Shown here: in pieces, positions 12,108-24,928 of the stretch
Position numbering within the stretch: position 1 is the stretch's first letter
Layout: each line of letters starts with the position of its first letter
The notes under the pieces: model-generated
What the model was told of the DNA's origin: nothing
The model's database searches: none
The model's input: the letters and a program-made list of their open reading frames with translations, nothing else
Program-made: the position numbers and the translations under genes
NCBI GenBank assembly: GCA_934047225.1
Contig: OW204012.1
Coordinates: forward strand, 4,650,001-4,714,000
DNA: 64,000 nt
DNA from: Ypsolopha sequella
Lineage: Eukaryota > Arthropoda > Insecta > Lepidoptera > Ypsolophidae
Direction: 5' to 3'

Positions 12108-15100
12108 GTAAATATTGCACTGCTTGCTTATGTCTTGTTTCTTAGACTTTGTTTTGTTTTGGTTAATAATTTGAACTTGGAATGCGAAAAAGAAAACACG
12201 TTTTTATTTTTAATAGTTATTTGTACTCACCTTGCCAGTATCCTGATACCTATTAAAAATAAATTAGACTGCATTCAAACATTGAAAATGATATCACTTT
12301 TACTATCAAACCCATCAACATGGAACTCGTTTATTTTACTTGCTCATGTATGGACATTCATAAACCCAAGTAAGCATGCAATATGAACATACATTACATA
12401 ATATTCATGCTACGCTGACTCCTTTGATAAACAAATCATGTATAATTTATAATTCTTTTATTTATCTTTACAGCATCATCATCATAAACAGACACTTAAT
12501 TGTAATCTGGTCTTTATATTGCTAGCAAAAACATTATTTACTTATCAGTTTAAATTACTAGTAAGTACAATTAGTTTTATTATGAATTTCCATCAAGCCC
12601 ATATGTTTTTGGAGGGGATAAAACTTTCAGTAGTGCCTGTAATGCATAATAGTAGTTTATGCTACAAGGGCGCAAAGGAATAAATTACGAGAACGATTTA
12701 AAACACGAGCGTAGCGAGTGTTTTAAACATAATCGAGTAATTTATTGCTTTTATGCCCATGTATCATACTACGTTTTTCAATGCATAGTGTGAGGAAATG
12801 AAAACAAATATAATCTTGTGAACTTTAAATTATGATTGGCTCAAAAGGACTGCATCCAGAGCCGTTAAGTAGTGGAAAAAAAGTATAACATCTATGGTAC
12901 ACAGGAAAGGCTGCAGGTTAGCCAACCATTACAAATAAATTAAAAAAATAATAATAATAAAGCCCTAGGGCAAAATAAACGACTTTCTGTTCGGTTTTGA
13001 TGCATAAAAAGTGGGCCTTTACGAGCACTTGCATTGAAAAATATATTGTATCATGTTCCATTCTATTTTTGAATATTTCAATAATGAACTAGAGATGTAC
13101 CGACTAGTTGGCTAATCGGGTAGCCGGCCAAAGTCATAGTCAGCCCATCTCTATTATGAACAGGTGGTTGATGTATCACCAAACATTTTTGAATTCACTG
13201 ACATGCCAAGCATCATTGCATCTCTTCAGAGGTAGTTTCTCTATGATTATAGCTATGTCGTGTTGTGAAACTTCAAATTATGCTAATTTGACAGTAAAGT
13301 TTTCACTTCTGTTGGCAGTCCCTATTACTGCCTACAGTTTTTTTATGGTGACATGTCTTATACATAGTAAAATTATTTCAGATGATTTCGAGGGTGATAT
13401 AACACCTACATCCCGACCCCCTGTATACAGGCCTGATTTCCATAATGTCAATCAACAATTAGAGATTTGACTTTATGGAATGACAGACCCAATGTTCTAT
13501 CACAGCACTGTAACTTGAGGTTTTCACAGACTGAAGGTGATCAAGCGTTCATTCTGCTTTCCTCAAAAATGGTATATGAAGTTCTCCATCCTGTTCTCTA
13601 TGCCTGCGACTGTAGATTGCTTGAACATGTGACCTCCTTGTAGAATGTTTGAACATGTGACCTCCTTGCAGAATGCTTGAACATGTGACCTCCTTCTATC
13701 TGTAAAATCTTTTTATTGAGAAATAACAGTTTATTTTAAGGAATTCTCCTGGCTGGGCTAGCTGACTAGGGAGAAGTGCACACTACTTACAGCCACTAGA
13801 AGGTTTTTGTTAAATCTATTCACTGTCACAGTTGACCTTTAGTTGATTTTGGTCAACAATTTGGTGAAGTAATCCTACTTTTGGACTTGTCACATTCACT
13901 GTCCATTTTTGCTAAAATTCCACACATTTTTGAACTGGATACTTCTTTCAGATCAGTTCTAAATTCTAAATTCATAGCGGGGGCGATGAGTCCTGCACTG
14001 ATTCTTCACTATTGTGAATATTGTGCACTTCCCCCGGTCAGTCAGCCCAGCCAAATAGAGCCAAACAGCTTCAGCTCTAGTTTCCCTTCAAAAGGTATAA
14101 ATCAGATTAGTTCAGTTACTTCATGTTCAGAACTTCTAAGTTACTTCCGGATTGACTTTTATTAACTAGGATAAATTATTATTACATAGGGCTTGAATAC
14201 TCACGTGTGATTGTTGTTGACTACATGCCAACCGTTTCACCGATACAATTTCGGCATTATCAAGGCGACTGTCGTTCTTAGGACGACGACGCGGCATTCA
14301 CCGTCGTTGTCAAACGGGCACTGGTTGCAGGTTCAAATCCTGGCCCGAGGAATTTTTCAATAGTATTTGTGCTTTTAATTTTGTTTCTGATTGATTTCTA
14401 GTTGGTAATTCAATTCAATTCAATTCAATTCATTTATTTATGTCAGGCTCTAGGCCAATATAATATTAACAAATTACAAATTATCAACTAGTTATTATAA
14501 ATATTAAAATTAAAATCAAAATTAAAATATGGTTAGTAATTGTTAGTAAGTCATCAATTTTACAGCAATAATAATTTCATTTAACTTTGATTGATTTCAT
14601 TTTACAATTTTCACACATTAATATTTCAGTCCAATGTCGATCTATTACATTCAATACATTATTATATAAAACATTCATAATTTTATTATTACTTTTCTCC
14701 AGTCGGGCTCTGATGGAGCAGATTCTCATTCTGATGATACCATAAAAATCGTCAATACTTGCCTCTGCAAACATTTCTTTTGCACTACAGAATCGAGGAA
14801 GTCTCATCAACATTCTAAAAGCGTTATTATACTGTACTCTTATAGTGTTAAAAGCACTGTTTGTGTAGTTTACCCACAGAGCACAGGTGTAGAACAACTG
14901 ACAATATGACCGAAATAGTACATTACGATACGAGAGCGATGAAACGTTTTCTGACGAGTGTGAGTTTGCGGCACGAGCCGAAGGCGAGTGCTGCAATCAC
15001 ACGAGTGGAGAAAAAGTTTCTCGCACGAGTTTCGTATAATTTTTATAGCACAAGTGCGGAAAATGCCGACTTTACGCACGCGCAGCGTGCGTAAAGCGGT

Positions 15101-18100
15101 CATTTTACGCACGGTGTGCTATAAAAGTATTTTTTTCACATCTGTACTACATTTAGCAAATCTACAAATGATCATATTACTTTTAATTGCTAGAGACCTT
15201 CTTTCCCTTTCTATATCATCATTACCACATAAATTACTGGTAATAATATGACCTAGATATTTACATTTCTCAACTACTTTAAGTTTAGTTTTATTCAGGT
15301 ATACAGATGGAATATACTCTGGGCCTTTTCCTGCTCTAAAGACAAGAACCTCGCTCTTTCTTGCATTATATATCAAGCCATGACTATCAGCAAACTTTTC
15401 ACAGATTTCGACTAGCTTTCTTAATCCCTTAATTGAAGGACAGAGCAAGACCTGGTCATCAGCATAACTTATATTATTGATGCAGATTCCACCATAATGG
15501 CAACCGACTCCACTCTAATAATGCACTCTAATAATAATAACTCAATACATACTTTGTGGTAGGGCATCGCTCTCATTAAGATTGTATGCAACAGCGTCTT
15601 GACTGCTCCAAATTCAGAGGAAGCTAAGATACTGCTGAAATTAGCAAAGATTTGTATCAAAATAAGAAATGACTGTATGTAGTCAGAAGCAAATCTCTAG
15701 CTTTAATTTGTACAATTAGGGTGACATGATCAAATCATGACCAAACCCTCCATTAAAGATAAAAAAAAACAAACTTCAAAAAAGAAGGTCTGTCCGTCTG
15801 TCTGTATGTCTGTCTGTCGGCGGCTTAGCTCAGAGACTCTTAGTACTAGAAAGCTGCAATTTAGCATAGCTATACAATACATATTAATCACACTGACAAA
15901 GTAGTAAAATCTTTCATTTTTTAGGGTTCCGTAGTCAACAACAAGGAACTCTTATAGTTTCGCCATGTCCGTCTGTCTGTCGGTCTGTCCGCAGCTTAGC
16001 TTAGAGACCATTAGTACTAGAAAGCTGTAATTTGGCAAGGGTATACATATTTATCACGCCGATAAAGTGGTATACAGGAAAATTTTTAAAAAGATTTTTT
16101 TTTAGGGGCCTCCCCTACACGTAAAGTGGGGATGATTTTTTTTTTCTCGTCTATCCCCTAGTGTGGGGTGTCGTTGGATAGGTAATTTAAAAATATTGGC
16201 GGTGCAAGGAGACCATTTTTCGATCCAGGGTTCCGTTTGCGAAATATTAAGCTTAAAAGTGTTAATTTTTGTTAGAGTCAAGTGCCCCCTGCCAGCGAAA
16301 CGATTGTATTTGGAGACTTGAAAAAAATCATCGCAGTAGTATACATAACGAAATTAAAAGAAGTACAAATCGCGCCAAACTTTTAGTCCTCTCTAAACAC
16401 GGGCGATTCGCATCGGCAGGAACAAAATGTATGGGCCGTTCTTCGAAAGAGCAACCTCCAAGCGGACTAGAAGTTTGGCGCGATCTGTGTAGTTGCAAAT
16501 TTATAAAATGTACTTGGAGAAGTCCGCATATTGTGTAGGGCAACTACGGAACCCTACACTGCGCGTGGCCCGACACGCACTGGGCCGGATTTTTTATTGC
16601 GCTTTCCCTACACGTAAAGTAGGGATAATTTTTTTTTCTCGTTAATCCGATGGTATGTTAGAGATAGGCCGTGTTACCACAAAACAGTGTTTAACTTTAG
16701 ACAGTGTTTAAATCTGTTGTTGTCGCCTTTTCTTTCATATTGTAAAAGAGTGACAGCAACAGATTTAAACGCTGTCTAAAGTTAAACACCGTTTTGTAGT
16801 AACACCGAGGTTGTTTAAAAATATTGCGGGTATGTGTGAACCATTTTTCGATACAGGGATCCGTTTGCGAAATATTAAACTTTAAAGTGCAAATTTTTGT
16901 TAGGGTCAAGTGTCGCCCCCATGCCAGATAAACGGTTGTTTTTGGATTTGTGAAAAAATTCACAGCACTCTTTAACGAAGTTAAAAGGAATGCTATCACT
17001 GCTAGTAGGCTCTACAAGTTAACCAGCCCCCCTATTCTGTATCTTAGGTTGCCAACTGGACAGGGTGCCTATCGTCAAAAACATAGATAAAAACTAAACT
17101 TTGAAAATTGCTTTTAGTGGGTATTGAACTATTTACGAACTGTGTCGTCACTTCAAGTGCTAACATATCCTTAGACCAGGGGTCGGCAACCTTATGACAT
17201 AGGAGGGCCACAAATGTTACCAGAGGATCAGCGAGGGCCGCATATAATAAATAACGTATTAGTCAATTTCGTGTCATATTTATTGTACTTTAAAATATAA
17301 TTTATTATTAAAATGTAATGCGATTTTTGCGGCTGGATTTGACTTGCATTTTAGACGTTGAAATGCGCAGTATTAGGTTAAAATGTGCATCCATTAACTG
17401 AGAATAATGCTTGCTTTTTCGTTAGTTCAAAATAGAAAATGTCTGCTCACACAAATATGTACAACCAAACACAGTTATCATGCAGCGATTGGAAACTTTG
17501 AGGGCCGCACCGAAGTGGTTCACGGGCCGCATGCGGCCCGCGGGCCGCCGGTTGCCGACCCCTGCCTTAGACAATCGGAATTCGATAGTACATCTATGTT
17601 TTTGATGATAGACACCCAGTCCAGAAGGCAACTAGAGATACATAATAGGCCCGCTGTAATAGTGAACCAACTTGTAAAAAAATCTTCAGTTACAATCATC
17701 CTACGTGGACCTGTTTTAAAAAAATATATAGAATTAGTTATATCATAAATATCTGATATACTCTGTTTATGATCAACCTAAATGTTATTAATCTATACAT
17801 ATATTTTGATGCGTGATTGATTATAAAAAAAGTGGTCTGTCTCTGTCCATAGAGTATGTTGAATGTCTCTGTCTGTCTACTCATCTGTCATCCATCTGTC
17901 TATTCAGTTGGCAGCAAATTTTTATAAATTTATCTTGATAGCAAAGGACACATTTCTAAACAGCCATTTCTCAAGTGACGTCACACGAAGCCAAATGGAT
18001 ATTGCAGCTTTTTAGTAAAAATATTCAGGAGGTTTTTTAGACCACAAATTTGAAAATACGGCTTATTAAACCTAAATCTCGAAATGGTTTTCGAATTAAC

Positions 18101-21100
18101 ACACCTTAACATAAGGGACCAAAAAATTATTAAAATACACATCATTAAGGCGATTACCATCGCCAAATTAGCAGCTCGATATTTGTCAGAACGAATATCA
18201 ACGGAAACGACAATGAAATAACGTTCATATCAGCGCGCAATGCATAGTGGCTGTTACGACGCTCGCTGCGTCCTTGATAGGGCGAAATAGGAGAAAATTA
18301 TACTTTTCACGTGGACGTGATTGTTCGATTGAATAATCCTATGTTATGTTTATAGCTATCAAATTTATCTATTTATCAAAGAATAAATAAATTCAATCGG
18401 CCAAGCCACTTAGGAGCAGTAGGATATTCAAGCCAAAAAACACCATTTAGTTAATAAATTTTTTCATGTAGAAGTTTTGGTGGTATGAAAAAGAAAAATG
18501 TTGCATATGTTGTCAAAGAACTGATTATACATAATACATTTTTTCATTATTTTTGGTTTGGCCGTAAACGAGGGGTAGGCTTTAGAAAGTACCCATTTGG
18601 CAATAGTAAGGCCCTTAATCTTTGTCCTCCTGTCCTATCTCGCCCATCACCTCTTACAGTTAGAATATATCATTTATAAATGCGTATTTGTGGCGAGCGT
18701 TTAACAATTTCAATGCAAAATCTCAGGAACTTGATCTCGATTTGTTCCATCTATCTGTAGCAGGGATAAGATCAAAAATAAGTGCAAATTTCTTTAAAAA
18801 TTAAATTTTGTTTGGTTTAATTATTAAATTAGTCTTTAATTTACATTGTTTTTTTTTCATGTTTGTCTATTTTTTATTTATTTTTACTAGCTTTTACTTT
18901 TACTTTCATAATAACGTTTGTGTCCAGAATACCGGTTTTTATTTTATTTTATTAATTTAAAACACAAAAATATGTAAAAGTGTAATATAGTAACTAACTA
19001 ATAACTACATTTTTAAGAATATTAATAATATAAGGCAGAAAATCTCGTACTGTGTATAAAGACTTAATCTATAACTATAAGTGGAAACTTGTAATTGGCC
19101 TTCTGTAATATTACTTTTAAGTTTATATGCTATTTATTGTGCTGTAAGTTTTACGAATAAATAAATATATATCTATATATAAGTTAATACTTAGCACGAC
19201 ACCAGCCTATAAATAAATTAACTTATTGCCACTCCAATGAATAAGGGTCATGGATTAGTTGACCCCGGGTGAGTTAAGAAGTCGGTGAAAGTTAGAGCCC
19301 CTTATACAGTAGAATCCGGATATAACGACGGTCAAGGAACCGATGATATTACATCGTACTAACCGGACAACGCGCAAAACTAACTGATATCTCTTCATAG
19401 TAAATTGTACAATAACCTAACTTAAGGTTTTACATACTATTTTTGTTTTTGTTTTGCAGGGTGCCCGAATATGGGTAGAGCACCCGGAAAAGGTGTGGGA
19501 GAGCGCCACCGTGACCTCGGACTACAGGTCCGGGGTGCTCATTGTGAAGGTGGACCAGAGCGGGGATGTCAGACAGATCAAGGTACGTTGAGTTGTCCTA
19601 CTTGCTCTCCAGATGTGGGTGGAGTATGGGAGCGCTACCGTTAATTCGGGTTGACAGCCCGCGGTGCTCATTGTGATGGTGGACCTGAGAGTAGAGGTGA
19701 GCTAGATCAAGGTGTGTTGAGCTGTCCTACTTACTGCCAAGATATGTGTGGAGTATGTGAGAGGGCGCCACTGTTACCTTGGACTACCGGTCCGGGGTGC
19801 TCATTGTGAACTTGGACCAGAGCGGAGATGTTAGACAGATCAAGGTACGTTGAGTTGTCCTACTTGCTCTCCAGATGTGGGTGGAGTATGGGAGCGCTAC
19901 CGTTAATTCGGGTTGACAGCCCGCGGTGCTCATTGTGATGGTGGACCTGAGAGTAGAGGTGAGCTAGATCAAGGTGTGTTGAGCTGTCCTACTTACTGCC
20001 AAGATATGTGTGGAGTATGTGAGAGGGCGCCACTGTTACCTTGGACTACCGGTCCGGGGTGCTCATTGTGAACTTGGACTAGAGCGGAGATGTCAGACAG
20101 ATCAAGGTGCGTTGAATTGTCCTACTTGCTCTCCAGATGTGGGTGGAGTATGAGGGCGCTACCGTTAATTCGGGTTGACAGCCCGCGGTGCTCATTGTGA
20201 TGGTGGACCAGAGAGTAGAGGTGAGCTAGATCAAGGTGTGTTGAGCTGTCCTACTTACTGCCAAGATATGTGTGGAGTATGTGAGAGGGCGCCACTGTTA
20301 CCTTGTACTACCGGTCCGGGGTGCTCATTGTGAAGTTGGACCAGAGCGGAGATGTCAGACAGATCAAGGTACGTTGAGTTGTCCTACTTGCTCTCCAGAT
20401 GTGGGTGGAGTATGGGAGCGCTACCGTTAATTCGGGTTAACAGCCCGCGGTGCTCATTGTGATGGTGGACCAGAGAGTAGAGGTGAGCTAGATCAAGGTG
20501 TGTTGAGCTGTCCTACTTACTGCCAAGATATGTGTGGAGTATGTGAGAGGGCGCCACTGTTACCTTGTACTACCGGTCCGGGGTGCTCATTGTGAAGTTG
20601 GACCAGAGCGGAGATGTCAGACAGATCAAGGTACGTTGAATTGTCCTACTTGCTCTCCAGATGTGGGTGGAGTATGAGGGCGCTATCGTTAATTCGGGTT
20701 GACAGCCCGCGGTGCTCATTGTGATGGTGGACCAGAGAGTAGAGGTGAGCTAGATCAAGGTGTGTTGAGCTGTCCTACTTACTGCCAAGATATGTGTGGA
20801 GTATGTGAGAGGGCGCCACTGTTACCTTGTACTACCGGTCCGGGGTGCTCATTGTGAAGTTGGACCAGAGCGGAGATGTCAGACAGATCAAGGTACGTTG
20901 AGTTGTCCTACTTGCTCTCCAGATGTGGGTGGAGTATGGGAGCGCTACCGTTAATTCGGGTTAACAGCCCGCGGTGCTCATTGTGATGGTGGACCAGAGA
21001 GTAGAGGTGAGCTAGATCAAGGTGTGTTGAGCTGTCCTACTTACTGCCAAGATATGTGTGGAGTATGTGAGAGGGCGCCACTGTTACCTTCTACTACCGG

Positions 21101-24100
21101 TCCGGGGTGCTCATTGTGAAGTTGGACCAGAGCGGAGATGTCAGACAGATCAAGGTGCGTTGAATTGTCCTACTTGCTCTCCAGATGTGGGTGGAGTATG
21201 AGGGCGCTACCGTTAATTCGGGTTGACAGCCCGCGGTGCTCATTGTGATGGTGGACCAGAGAGTAGAGGTGAGCTAGATCAAGGTGTGTTGAGCTGTCCT
21301 ACTTACTGCCAAGATATGTGTGGAGTATGTGAGAGGGCGCCACTGTTACCTTGGACTACCGGTCCGGGGTGCTCATTGTGAAGTTGGACCAGAGCGGGGA
21401 TGTCAGACAGATCGAGGTGCGTTGAGTTGTCCTACTTACAGTGCGCGCCAATCTTTTAGTCGCCTCTGAATGAGTAACAAGTGCAAGCTTGCGCATGTAC
21501 AGTCAAGGAAACAATAATATCAACGGTTGATTATTAAATGTTTACTATAAGTGGGAAGGTGTACTTGTTGTACCTACCTATTTAATTATTTATTTATTAT
21601 TTTAGTGCAATCTTAACTATATAAATAAAACGCATTAATATAAACACCATTTTCTTACATTGTCGCCTTAAAACGCTATAACGTCCGCAAGGCATAACAA
21701 TAACAATAAACATTAACAAACTAAATCAACAAAACAACAAATTTTTAATTAATTTATTTATTTATGATAAGAAAACAAACAGCTTTAAATCGAATCTAAA
21801 CATAACATGGTAATGCAAATTAGCCTATAGTTTTCACAATTGAATATAATACAGTTGATTTGTGAACTGCCTAGTAAATAAGAAAACATTCATAAAGGCA
21901 ACAAAAACAATAAACTATAACAAACAGATTCAACGATAAACTTAATGAATCATGGAATTTTTTCCTCCAAGGTACTTTTCATGCAACGCGCGCGTTTGTA
22001 GTGTACGGACGTAGCACTAACACTAACGCATAGTGACACCTGCTAAATGGCGAGCGGGGGGTATGGTGCGGCACGCAGGCAGGTGTGCTCCGCGCCCTCG
22101 CTCCTGTAACGTCCCCCTGACACCGTAAAACGGCTATTGCGTCGCCTCTTGCGGCTATCTTCAGAGGCGACTAAAAGATTGGCGCGCACTGTACTGCCAT
22201 ATGGATGGAGTATGAGAGAGAGCGCTACCATTTACTTGGACTACAAGTTCGGAGTGCTTATTTTGAGCACAGAGCACAGGAGAAAGCGTATTCGTCACCT
22301 CGGATTTAATTGCTTTTCAGCGACCAATTTCTTCAGTTACAACGTCTCACGCCTATTGAACTTTAATGCACAGTAAACCATAGACCATACGTCAGAAAAC
22401 GCAATTTAAAAAATTACCCACCTTTGCCATACCATAGGATTTTGCAATTTCTGAAACCAGACTTATTTTCTCCCCACTAGATCAAAGATGAAAGCCACAT
22501 GCCGCCACTGCGGAATCCCTCGCTGCTGATTGGCCAGAACGACTTGACGTCACTCTCATATCTGCACGAGCCGGCCGTGCTGCACAACCTTAAAGTCAGG
22601 TGGGTTGCTAATAGGGTTGCCAATCGTACTTTAAAATAAAGTATCTTACGTTATTTTGGGTCCCTGTACTTTATACTTTTGAATACCAATAAAGTACGTG
22701 AAAATACTTTATTTCAATCGTTACATAAAATTAGACGTAAACTGAAAACAAAAAGAGACCCGTAAAGAAATCCAAGGGAAAATGTATGACTTCCTTCATT
22801 GTGGATGATATTTTTATGTTGTGCGTTTGTGTTTATGCAAATGGCGCAAAAAATACAGTTTCACAAAAGAATTTGAGGATGTTAGTATGTAGTCTGGCCT
22901 TCCTAGTTCCTACCGCTCGCAGCTACCGTGACATTTTTTTCAAAAAATCTTTGAACTCCCTTGAATAAAGAATACTTTTTTCTAAAGGACCGTTCTTTTT
23001 ATTTACCTTCCCTGAAATCAGATATACTTTATTTCTTCTAAAAAAAGTTGGCAACCCTAGTTGCTAAGGTGTCTCTATAAGACGAAAATCCTTTCAGTAT
23101 AGTTCTTATTCGTAATTTCATAAGAGTCAAACAGGTGGCGGTTTGATTTAACAAAAATTACTACTTCCAATATGTAAATGGAAGCAAATTTAATAATTTC
23201 CGCTCTTGAAAATACGGCTTACAAGTATCTCTGGGTTTTGAGCAGAAGATCGCTCTTATGTTTTTTTTTGTTCTCTAAATACACGGAGTCTATCCAGTGC
23301 CGGTTTTAGCATTGACGGCGCCCTGGGCGAGAATTCTACGGCGCCCCCTATCTGTTTCCTAAATTATTCATGTGCAAAAAAGGAAAAAAAAACAAGGGAA
23401 AGATTATTTCAATCTTCAATCATGACCATTTATTTTAACATAATTTAACAAAATCTTACTTTTCTTGCCTTTCTATTAGCAAACTCCTTTATTAAGACAC
23501 CGAAATCGATGTTTTCTGCTATTTCATTTTCGATTGATAGAGTTGCCAAGTTTGTCAATCTAGATTGAGATAATGTCCAAACTCACGAGGGCGCGAGTGT
23601 TGAAATTCTTCCCAAAGTGAAACTAACTTCAAGCTGGGGGCCTGGACTGACCCAACCTATTTGCAACTACGCTCGCCGCGCCATCCCGTGATCCAAACTG
23701 ACGAGGGGGCGCTGGCGCCCCTTTATGTCTGGCGCCCTGGGCGGTCGCCCAACCGCGCCCTACCCTAACGCCGTCACTGAGTCTATCTTTGGAATTGCTC
23801 CAGAAGATCACACCATACCTAAGGGTAGACATCACATGTGTGGTACGCAGTCAGCACTGTGTTCATATCTGCTACTTTGCGGAGCATATACAGGGTGTAA
23901 TCGTTAAGTGTGACCAGGCGATTATTCCGTAACTATTACAGATATCAAAAAATTTTAAACTGATACCGAAAGTACGTTGCCTAATCAGTAAAATGACATC
24001 AATAACTTTTTGAAAATCAAACGAGAAGTATCCAAAATGTTGACATTAAACATTCCCATACATTTAATAGATATGAGATTAGTAGAACATTGGAATATGC

Positions 24101-24891
24101 CATTTTTCAATCAATAAATGAAACAATCACGATTATTAACAATTGGCAGTAATGACAACCCGCGATAAAGGTTTTGAATTTAGAACGAACACCAAAGAGT
24201 ATCTTTTTTTTTGTAGTGTGTTGCTTTTCAGCCAGTTCAAATTAATGCGATATTGAAACAAGGTTTATTACTAATTTGAAGTGGTAACATAATTAATCTA
24301 CACGTGTATCTACTTGAAAATCATTATTATCATATCATACGTAATCCTAAAATGAGATTAAGTTAAAATGGGTACATACTAGACCACTTAAAATAAGGAA
24401 ACTAAAACCTTTCTACTAATCTCATACTAAATGTATGGGAATGTTTAATCTAAAAATTTTGGATACTTCTCGTTTGATTTTCCAAAAGTTATTGATGTCA
24501 TTTTACTGATTAGGCAACGTACTTTCGATATCAGTTTAAATTTTTTTGATATCTTTAATAGTTACGGAATTATAGCCTGGTCACACTAAATGATTACACT
24601 TTGTATAGGGCATATGCAAACGAATTTATCTTTCTGCAGACATGTTCGATTTGCTTAGACCAACTTAGGCTACTTCTTTGTAGGTTAGCCTAGTTGTGCA
24701 CCATTTTATTCCTTATTTTACACCATAGGGTGCACGACTGTGGGTTATCGGCTTACTCTAAATTGGATTACACTATGACAACTTCATCAGATTGCGTTTC
24801 CCACTGATGTGTTTGTTATCATAGCGTTATCACATGTGCTTGCTTATAAATTAGAATAAACGTTATTAATTGACTAGTTTGTCTTTAATTG

Positions 24892-24928
<37 letters not shown>

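Noticed and set aside
12081..12386. A 101-residue membrane-like protein starting at the myosin ATG
   Set aside because: The frame simply reads through the donor GTAAAT into the intron. MTTKELYTK is the myosin V N-terminus and the rest is intron sequence.
13108..13470. A 120-residue open frame in intron 1
   Set aside because: It does not begin with ATG, has no recognisable domain, and lies next to a dispersed repeat.
19583..21436. CRISPR array or alternative mutually exclusive exons of myosin V
   Set aside because: The units have no repeat-spacer structure. The exon copies lack acceptors and part of the exon, so they are not usable alternative exons.
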